Shown here piece by piece: positions 6,936-12,281 of a stretch of DNA of 12,281 nucleotides (its first letter is position 1; the number at the start of each line of letters is the position of its first letter). Origin of the DNA: Ruminococcus sp. UBA5129 (GTDB lineage Bacteria > Bacillota > Clostridia > Oscillospirales > Ruminococcaceae); NCBI GenBank assembly GCA_002414125.1, contig DHYN01000012.1, positions 374 to 12,654 of the forward strand, given 5' to 3'. A program made the position numbers and the translations under genes. Below the pieces are notes generated by a model. That model was not told the DNA's origin. It was given only the letters and a program-made list of their open reading frames with translations, and made no database searches.

Positions 6936-9338
6936 TCAAGTAGAATATCTCTCAGAGAGGTAAATACTCAGACGGCTCTGCATAGCGTCGGCACACTGCT
7001 CTGCGGTGCAGCCGCCGTTGAAAAATCGGCGCATTTCCTCATCGGCGATCTCGTAGAATTTATCGTCTGTCATGTCGATATAAAATGAAGGCACGGCACT
7101 GTCGATAATGCTATTAACTGCGGCAACGTCCTCATCCGTAAGCTGACCGAGCTTTATGTTATAGGAATAGTCATAAGAGTCTACAATATATACATATCCC
7201 ACATAATCCTTCCATTCGGGGTCGTCCTTAGTTGATTCCATATCGTGAAAATCCATATAATCAATGCGGCTGAATTCCTCATCGTATTTGAGACCGTCCT
7301 TTGTAATGGGGAAACCTCCTGTTCTTTTATATCCCCGTTCATCTTTATAGTTAGCATTCTCATAACGCTCATAAGCGAAATAGGATTTAATATACTCCCA
7401 CGCCATTTCCTTTTTGTTACTGTTGGCATTGATCGCCATAAGGTCGTCGAATTCGATTTTAGGCTCATCAATGAAGGAGATTTCTTCTCCGCCGAACTTT
7501 CCGCGAACTAACTCAACATAATTTTCATAGGTCAAAATACTGTTATATGAAAACAGTCGAGTATCATCCAAAAAAGCACGACTGCTCTTACGCTCTTCTT
7601 CTCTATACCATTCAAACTCCTCCTGTTCCGTCATGCCCTCAGGCACATAGTTATAATCGGAGCTATCAAATAATGTAACGGGAGCTTCGTTGCAGTATTT
7701 AAGAAAACGGATAAAGCTGTCGCTGTTATAATTGCATGTACCGATGCTCCGATCTGTCCAATCAGTCCACATAAGATTCGTTGGTAAAGCACCGATGGTT
7801 CGTCCGATCTTGCAGTCGGTCGGATCGGGTTTGATCTTTATGGGAGGGTTTATTGTGAGATCAACCATTTTATCAAGAGTCATGTCTGAGCCTTCACCGA
7901 TAAACTTTTTCTTTGCGCAATAGCCTAACTCTACATATACTCTGTCCGAAAGAGCAGGCAGCTTTCCGTCATGCTCAAAGCATTTCAGTACATTCGATAT
8001 GAAGTAATCGCGGTTGTAAAGCTCGTCCTTGTCCATAAATTCATACAGATCACAAACGGCATCCTTTTCGAGCATATTTACATTGCCAAAATATCCCCCT
8101 CTACTGAGAAACAGAACATCGGGCAATTCGCCAGCCAGTATATCTTTAGCAATTTCGTCAAATACCTCATTCTTCTCATAATCCATCTGATAGTATTTCA
8201 GTTCTACACGGAACTCGTTTCTGCTATCCTCATTCCACGGATTGATATGATCTGAAATGAAATAGGAAGCCTCCCCCTCTCCCGAACAGTAGCCAATCGT
8301 AAGAACGGGCGTGTTTTCGAGCTCCTCAGCCGTTTGCGGAATGAATTTTGTCAGTGAAGTCGGATTCTGATAATCGCAGATGAGCAAAATGAAATTTCCG
8401 TCATCATCACGTCGGAAGCCGTTTACATCCCTTGCGGAAACACTTGCACCGTAAAAGTCAAAGAGCATCTCGATTGCATTGTCAGCGCTGTTTATGCCGT
8501 ATATAGCGGAAGATGTTTTGATAAAAAGGCTGTAGCCGTCCGAGCCGGGAGTCATTGCGCCCTGAATCGTTTCGCTCAACTGATATGCAGTGTCGCTTGC
8601 GGTGAGCTTGCCTTTTTCGTCAAGTGTGCAAAGCATGATCTGATCCTCGTCCGACTTGACGGCACAGACGATCTGTCCGCTGCTGTTTCTGCCGATACCC
8701 ATTATCGTGGTATCCTCGCTGCACATATTGCCATAATATTTGCCCTCAATATCAAACAGCTCATATGTGCCCTCGAGTTCAATAACAATGAATTTTCCGT
8801 CAGTACACATAGATCCTATAAGCGACATTTTTCCTGCCGATCTGTTGTATTCACTATCGACAGGCACGGAGTTGAGAAGCTTTCCGTCAGGTGAATAGCT
8901 GTTGATGATAAAGCTGTACTCGGCGAGATCATCGTCAGGCTCGGAAAGCTCGCCGTAGTCAACATGGTTGACAAACGTTACGACAGTGCCGTCATCGGCA
9001 ACTGCAATGGCATAGGACATTCCGTAGTCAAAGTCGGAGAAATTCTCCTTATTGAAGTTCGACAGTTTACTGTCAGCCGTCCAGAATGTAGGTCCCAAGT
9101 CATCAGTGCCGAGCACAATATACTTGCTGCCTCCGTCATAGGGTGACATAAAATAGCCGTTTTTCATGTCTGACGGGAGAGTCAGAGTCTCTTTTTTGTA
9201 AACCGTACTGCCGAGCTTTTCTGCCGTTTTTATATTTTCGGGTGTGATTTCGCCTATGCGATTTGGATCATTTTTTTCACAGGAAACCGCGCTTAATGCA
9301 AAAATGAACGCTCCTAAAAATGCTGCAAACTTTTTCAT
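6936..9338 (-). CDS. Large lipoprotein with C-terminal extracellular solute-binding-protein domain
   Basis: This 800-residue product begins with a lipoprotein signal peptide with Cys20 in AVSC, so it should be tethered to the outer face of the membrane. Residues about 50-335 show repeated short strand-like blocks with D-G-x turns (ADDGT, SPDGK, GSDGY, DDDGN), suggesting a beta-propeller-like N-terminal half. From PVLTIGY (344-350) the sequence looks like a family 1 solute-binding protein: DILAGELPDVLFLS (399-412), AWEYIKSYF (646-654), and an end segment RRFFNGG...SRLSIYLSE (770-796). Such proteins usually deliver sugars or peptides to an ABC transporter, but no permease or ATPase gene is adjacent. 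The frame is open to 9395; I chose the ATG at 9338 because AAGGAGG (9346-9352) is 7 nt upstream and the signal peptide begins there. The propeller assignment is an inference, and the substrate is unknown. Confidence 0.78.
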   Translation of the reverse strand: MKKFAAFLGAFIFALSAVSCEKNDPNRIGEITPENIKTAEKLGSTVYKKETLTLPSDMKNGYFMSPYDGGSKYIVLGTDDLGPTFWTADSKLSNFNKENFSDFDYGMSYAIAVADDGTVVTFVNHVDYGELSEPDDDLAEYSFIINSYSPDGKLLNSVPVDSEYNRSAGKMSLIGSMCTDGKFIVIELEGTYELFDIEGKYYGNMCSEDTTIMGIGRNSSGQIVCAVKSDEDQIMLCTLDEKGKLTASDTAYQLSETIQGAMTPGSDGYSLFIKTSSAIYGINSADNAIEMLFDFYGASVSARDVNGFRRDDDGNFILLICDYQNPTSLTKFIPQTAEELENTPVLTIGYCSGEGEASYFISDHINPWNEDSRNEFRVELKYYQMDYEKNEVFDEIAKDILAGELPDVLFLSRGGYFGNVNMLEKDAVCDLYEFMDKDELYNRDYFISNVLKCFEHDGKLPALSDRVYVELGYCAKKKFIGEGSDMTLDKMVDLTINPPIKIKPDPTDCKIGRTIGALPTNLMWTDWTDRSIGTCNYNSDSFIRFLKYCNEAPVTLFDSSDYNYVPEGMTEQEEFEWYREEERKSSRAFLDDTRLFSYNSILTYENYVELVRGKFGGEEISFIDEPKIEFDDLMAINANSNKKEMAWEYIKSYFAYERYENANYKDERGYKRTGGFPITKDGLKYDEEFSRIDYMDFHDMESTKDDPEWKDYVGYVYIVDSYDYSYNIKLGQLTDEDVAAVNSIIDSAVPSFYIDMTDDKFYEIADEEMRRFFNGGCTAEQCADAMQSRLSIYLSERYST

Positions 9339-9345
9339 AAAAATG

Positions 9346-9352
9346 CCTCCTT
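9346..9352 (-). promoter_or_regulatory. Ribosome binding site of the solute-binding lipoprotein gene
   Basis: A full AAGGAGG on the minus strand lies 7 nt before the ATG at 9338-9336. It rules out the longer frame that would put 19 extra residues before the signal peptide. Confidence 0.85.
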
Positions 9353-9574
9353 GTATTTCGTTTTCCAAAACTATAATTTCAGTTTCTATATACAAGTGTT
9401 TTTAAAAGACCCAAAAGACGAAATAAAATTCATTTGTACCGAAAATTGTATGAATGCACAAATGTGGCAGCGAGTATATGTGCATAAGTAATAAGGTGCT
9501 GTGGATTCGCAATTCAAGGGCAAAATTGCTGAGCTGCTGCAATTTGATTCTCGTGAAAAAATCAGGCGTATGAC

Positions 9575-9603
9575 TTGACAATTTCCTTATAATACAGTAA
9601 AAT
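9575..9603 (+). promoter_or_regulatory. Predicted promoter of glyQS
   Basis: A perfect -35 TTGACA (9575-9580) and a -10 TAAAAT (9598-9603) are spaced by 17 nt. Transcription would begin near 9610, leaving a leader of only about 30 nt, which contains an A6T8 run. Confidence 0.75.
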
Positions 9604-9640
9604 AGTATAAGAAAAAATTTTTTTAAGCGAGGTATGACAT

Positions 9641-11047
9641 ATGCTGAAAAATACAGAAAAGGTCATGGACAGGATCGTTGATCTCTGCAAGTCAAAGGGC
9701 TTTGTATATCCCGGTTCTGAAATTTACGGAGGTCTTGCAAATACATGGGACTACGGTCCGCTCGGCGTTGAGCTCAAGAACAACATCAAGAAGGCTTGGC
9801 TCAAGAAATTCGTTCAGGAGAATAAGTACAACGTAGGTCTTGACAGCGCGATCCTCATGAATCCGCAGACTTGGGTCGCATCGGGACACATCGGCGGTTT
9901 CTCCGATCCTCTTATGGACTGCAAGGAGTGCAAGACGCGTCACAGAGCAGATAACCTCATCGAGGACTTTGACGGTACGAACGTTGCAGGCTGGACTAAT
10001 GAGCAGATGACCAACTATATTTCCGAGCACAAGATCGCATGTCCGAACTGCGGAAAGACTAATTTCACCGACATCCGCCAGTTCAACCTTATGTTCAAGA
10101 CTTTCCAGGGCGTTACCGAGGATTCCAAGGCTGAGCTCTATCTCCGTCCCGAGACGGCTCAGGGTATCTTCGTAAACTTTGCAAACATTCAGCGTACAAC
10201 GAGAAAGAAAGTGCCGTTTGGCGTTGCACAGGTCGGCAAGTCTTTCAGAAACGAGATCACTCCTGGAAACTTTATTTTCCGTGTTCGTGAGTTTGAGCAG
10301 ATGGAGCTTGAATTCTTCTGCAAGCCCGGCACCGATCTCGAGTGGTTCGCTTACTGGAGAAGCTTCTGCAAGGACTTCCTCATGAGCCTCGGACTCAAGG
10401 AGGAAAATATCCGTCTGAGAGACCATTCCGCAGAGGAGCTTTGCTTCTATTCAAAGGCGACTACCGACTTCGAGTATCTATTCCCGTTCGGCTGGGGCGA
10501 GCTTTGGGGAGTTGCCGACAGAACGGACTACGACCTCACTCAGCATATCAAGACAAGCGGAAAGTCGCTTGAATATTTTGACCCAGAGACAAACGAAAAG
10601 TATATTCCCTATGTCATCGAGCCTTCGCTCGGCGTTGAGAGACTTTTCCTCTCGATCGTTACAGAGGCTTACGATGAGGAGGAGCTTGTCTCCGTTGACA
10701 AGAACGGCAATGAGAAAAAAGAAACAAGAACAGTCATGCATTTCCATCCTGCGCTTGCTCCGTTCAAGGCTGCTGTTCTTCCGCTCGTAAAGAAGCTTAC
10801 TCCCAAGGCTGAGGAGGTATATGAGATGCTCTCCAAGAAGTTTATGGTCGACTTCGATGAGACGGGTACTATCGGTAAGAGATACCGCCGTCAGGACGAG
10901 ATCGGTACTCCTTTCTGCATCACCTACGACTTCGATACTCTCGAAAAGGACAACTGTGTTACAGTCCGCGACCGTGACACAATGCAGCAGGAGCGCGTTA
11001 ATATCAACGATCTCGTGGCTTACCTTGAAGCTAAAATGGTATTTTAA
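9641..11047 (+). CDS. glyQS: Glycine--tRNA ligase, single-chain homodimeric type
   Basis: This cytosolic class II aminoacyl-tRNA synthetase joins glycine to tRNA-Gly using ATP. The 468 residues match the single-polypeptide alpha2 enzymes of many Firmicutes and archaea/eukaryotes, not the alpha2beta2 type. Visible landmarks are the N-terminal [10 protein letters not shown] (33-42), a zinc-binding insertion with Cys94/Cys97 (DCKECK) and Cys134/Cys137 (CPNC), [13 protein letters not shown] (168-180), motif 2 around GKSFRNEI (199-206) and [11 protein letters not shown] (216-226), and motif 3 EPSLGVERL (327-335). The anticodon-binding domain begins at about [14 protein letters not shown] (369-382). 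The start has a modest GAGG (9629-9632) 8 nt upstream. The PASTA lipoprotein gene starts 31 nt after the stop with no terminator between, so some co-transcription is likely. Confidence 0.97.
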   Translation: MLKNTEKVMDRIVDLCKSKGFVYPGSEIYGGLANTWDYGPLGVELKNNIKKAWLKKFVQENKYNVGLDSAILMNPQTWVASGHIGGFSDPLMDCKECKTRHRADNLIEDFDGTNVAGWTNEQMTNYISEHKIACPNCGKTNFTDIRQFNLMFKTFQGVTEDSKAELYLRPETAQGIFVNFANIQRTTRKKVPFGVAQVGKSFRNEITPGNFIFRVREFEQMELEFFCKPGTDLEWFAYWRSFCKDFLMSLGLKEENIRLRDHSAEELCFYSKATTDFEYLFPFGWGELWGVADRTDYDLTQHIKTSGKSLEYFDPETNEKYIPYVIEPSLGVERLFLSIVTEAYDEEELVSVDKNGNEKKETRTVMHFHPALAPFKAAVLPLVKKLTPKAEEVYEMLSKKFMVDFDETGTIGKRYRRQDEIGTPFCITYDFDTLEKDNCVTVRDRDTMQQERVNINDLVAYLEAKMVF

Positions 11048-11066
11048 CGAGATTTGTCACTGATTC

Positions 11067-11071
11067 GGAGG
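11067..11071 (+). promoter_or_regulatory. Ribosome binding site of the PASTA lipoprotein gene
   Basis: GGAGG lies 7 nt before the ATG at 11079. A GTG in the same frame at 11073 is only 1 nt from it and too close to be used, so the ATG is the start. Confidence 0.8.
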
Positions 11072-11078
11072 GGTGTTT

Positions 11079-12266
11079 ATGAGAAAAGGTAGTTTTACGG
11101 CAATAATTGCAGCAAGTGCAGTTCTTCTGTGCGGATGCGGTGAAATGTCCGACAAGAAGTCAAAGACGGTCAAAATGCCCGATCTCTGCGGCATGACGTT
11201 CGATGAGGCTGTTGAGGAATACGATGATCTGCTGACGATAAAAAATTCGGGCGATGAGTACAGCGCCAAGTTCGATGAGGGCGAGATCTGCTATCAGAGC
11301 GTTGACGAGGGGGAGAAGATCGAGGAGGGCGAGAGAGTCCGTGTGAAGATAAGTCTCGGAAAAGAGCCCGATAAGGACGATACCTCCGAAACAGACAGCA
11401 AAAAGCCGAGAGTCCCCGACCTTTCGGGTATGGATTTCCTCGATGCAAGGAGTAAATATTCGGACAGCTTTAAGATAGAGGTGCAGGGATATGAGTACTC
11501 CGACATTGTCGAGGAGCAGTGTGTGATCGCGCAGGAGCCTGCTTCAGGAAAAAGGCTCGAAAAGGGCGGCACAATCTATGTAACCCTTAGCAAGGGCAAA
11601 AAAGTGGAGGAGATGCAAATGCCGGATCTCCGCGGAATTGACTACGAAACTGCCTGCGAGTTATATGAGGGAAAGCTCAGACTCGTAAAGGCTGCCGAGG
11701 AATATAGCGACTCGGTTCCGAAGGGCGCGATCATCAAGCAGAGCGTAAAGGCATTTGAGACGGTCAAAAAGGGTGAGAAGGTCGGCGTAAAGGTCAGTCT
11801 CGGAAAAAAGAATTCTACGATCAATAAGGTTCCGCTCACGTTTAGCGAAGATGAGGACGGATGCGTTGCATTTTGGGTGAATATTGCAGAGGAAGAAAAT
11901 TTCAACGGAGAGATAATTGATTTTGTGTTCAAGGTAAAGGACAGCGCTCCGAGCGGAGAATATAGCATCATTTTGGATAGCGTTGATCTTTCGGACTTCA
12001 ATGGAAGCCCTCTTTCTCCGGATGAGACGTGTGACGGAAAAATATTTGTCTCCGCAGAGGCAAAGGATACTCCCGAGATCCCCGAAGGGATATTCTTCAT
12101 GGGGTTGGATTACGGGACTGCTGTTCCCGGAGACGAAGTCGTTTTGCATCTGCGTATGCAGAACAATCCAGGACTTGCAGGACTTCTTGTAAGGCTTTCT
12201 TATGACATGGATATTTTCGAGTGCGTTGAGGTAAATGCCGCAGGCGAATTCGCAGCTCTTCAGTAA
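11079..12266 (+). CDS. Lipoprotein with three PASTA domains and cohesin-like C-terminal segments, possibly interrupted
   Basis: This predicted membrane-tethered lipoprotein has 395 residues in the frame as read. The signal peptide ends in LCGC with Cys20 as the lipid-bearing residue. Three PASTA domains follow at about 31-94 (MPDLCGMTFDEA), 110-172 (VPDLSGMDFLDA) and 180-242 (MPDLRGIDYETA), each ending in a VxLSxGK- or VxISLGK-type strand; such domains bind peptidoglycan or are structural spacers. Residues about 250-325 (FVFKVKDSAPSGEYSI, VDLSDFNG) resemble the second half of a cohesin-like domain. Residues about 338-395 (AVPGDEVVLHLRM, LLVRLSYDMDIFECVEV) resemble the first half of another, which breaks off at the TAA (12264-12266). 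Another frame stays open to the window edge (from GTA at 12263: V-N-V-F-K-A), so a 1-nt frameshift or sequencing error near 12260 is possible. The PASTA call is firm; the cohesin call is by pattern. It lies 31 nt downstream of glyQS. Confidence 0.75.
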   Translation: MRKGSFTAIIAASAVLLCGCGEMSDKKSKTVKMPDLCGMTFDEAVEEYDDLLTIKNSGDEYSAKFDEGEICYQSVDEGEKIEEGERVRVKISLGKEPDKDDTSETDSKKPRVPDLSGMDFLDARSKYSDSFKIEVQGYEYSDIVEEQCVIAQEPASGKRLEKGGTIYVTLSKGKKVEEMQMPDLRGIDYETACELYEGKLRLVKAAEEYSDSVPKGAIIKQSVKAFETVKKGEKVGVKVSLGKKNSTINKVPLTFSEDEDGCVAFWVNIAEEENFNGEIIDFVFKVKDSAPSGEYSIILDSVDLSDFNGSPLSPDETCDGKIFVSAEAKDTPEIPEGIFFMGLDYGTAVPGDEVVLHLRMQNNPGLAGLLVRLSYDMDIFECVEVNAAGEFAALQ

Positions 12267-12281
12267 ATGTTTTTAAAGCGC

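Larger units (their letters stand above)
9339..9640. other. 302-bp divergent intergenic region between the lipoprotein gene and glyQS
   Basis: The right end holds the glyQS promoter. The left end holds the lipoprotein ribosome binding site in AT-rich DNA, where I cannot pick a convincing minus-strand promoter (a TATAGT at 9370-9375 lacks a good -35 partner). In the middle, AAATTGC (9523-9529) and GCAATTT (9539-9545) form a small inverted repeat of unknown role. I see no gene and no T-box leader. Confidence 0.65.

Noticed and set aside
9461-9560. Possible T-box or other riboswitch upstream of glyQS (GTGGCAGCG-like sequence and a small inverted repeat)
   Set aside because: The sequence does not match the T-box antiterminator core, there is no terminator hairpin with a T-run, and the best promoter lies downstream of it.
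9692-10426. 244-residue minus-strand open frame inside glyQS
   Set aside because: It lies fully antisense to a clearly functional synthetase gene and has no recognisable domain. It is a by-product of the codon bias of glyQS.
11642-12149. Two overlapping minus-strand open frames of about 150-160 residues opposite the PASTA lipoprotein gene
   Set aside because: They are antisense to a gene with a lipobox and three PASTA domains, and their composition is that of shadow frames.
11811-12251. GAATTC occurs at both ends of the odd cohesin-like segment, suggesting a cut-and-rejoin artefact
   Set aside because: The two sites are in different reading frames, and joining across them would give a stop codon at once, so coincidence is more likely.

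Overview
The window reads as chromosomal DNA of a Gram-positive anaerobe of the Ruminococcus / Oscillospiraceae type. Pointers are strong AGGAGG-type ribosome binding sites, a single-chain class II glycyl-tRNA synthetase, a dockerin-bearing secreted peptidase, a 'choice-of-anchor A' surface protein with a Pro-X-Thr-Gly-Asp sorting signal, and cohesin-like sequence in a lipoprotein. The genus is inferred from gene content, not from a marker gene.

Layout. (1) On the minus strand at the left is a membrane-anchored HtrA-type serine protease (39-1355). A 226-bp divergent promoter region separates it from a plus-strand unit: a PAP2 lipid phosphatase (1582-2145), a dockerin-containing M6 metallopeptidase overlapping it by 4 nt (2142-3683), and a GNAT acetyltransferase (3711-4274) closed by a hairpin terminator. 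The GNAT gene is AT-richer than its neighbours and looks like an insert. (2) A 337-bp intergenic region carries a good promoter and a 5'-leader hairpin for a 755-residue cell-wall protein (4612-6879). That protein has an anchor-A domain, two SpaA/Cna-B isopeptide domains, twelve EAPET repeats, a Thr-rich stalk and a sorting signal. (3) A bidirectional terminator lies between it and the convergent minus-strand gene for an 800-residue lipoprotein with solute-binding-protein features (6936-9338). (4) After a 302-bp divergent spacer comes glyQS with its own promoter (9641-11047), then a lipoprotein with three PASTA domains followed by cohesin-like segments (11079-12266). That last frame stops 15 nt before the window ends.

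Apart from glyQS and the GNAT gene, every gene encodes an exported or membrane protein: envelope quality control (HtrA), lipid phosphate metabolism (PAP2), secreted proteolysis (M6), surface adhesion or stalk, solute capture, and a probable peptidoglycan-binding lipoprotein. A dockerin and cohesin-like modules occur within 10 kb of each other, but nothing in the sequence shows that they pair.

I found no CRISPR array, tRNA, rRNA, insertion sequence or phage gene, and no clearly new multi-gene system. The most unusual items are the PASTA/cohesin-like lipoprotein with its half-domains and abrupt end, the N-terminal position of the dockerin, and the cluster of TTTCACA heptamers between the two divergent promoters.
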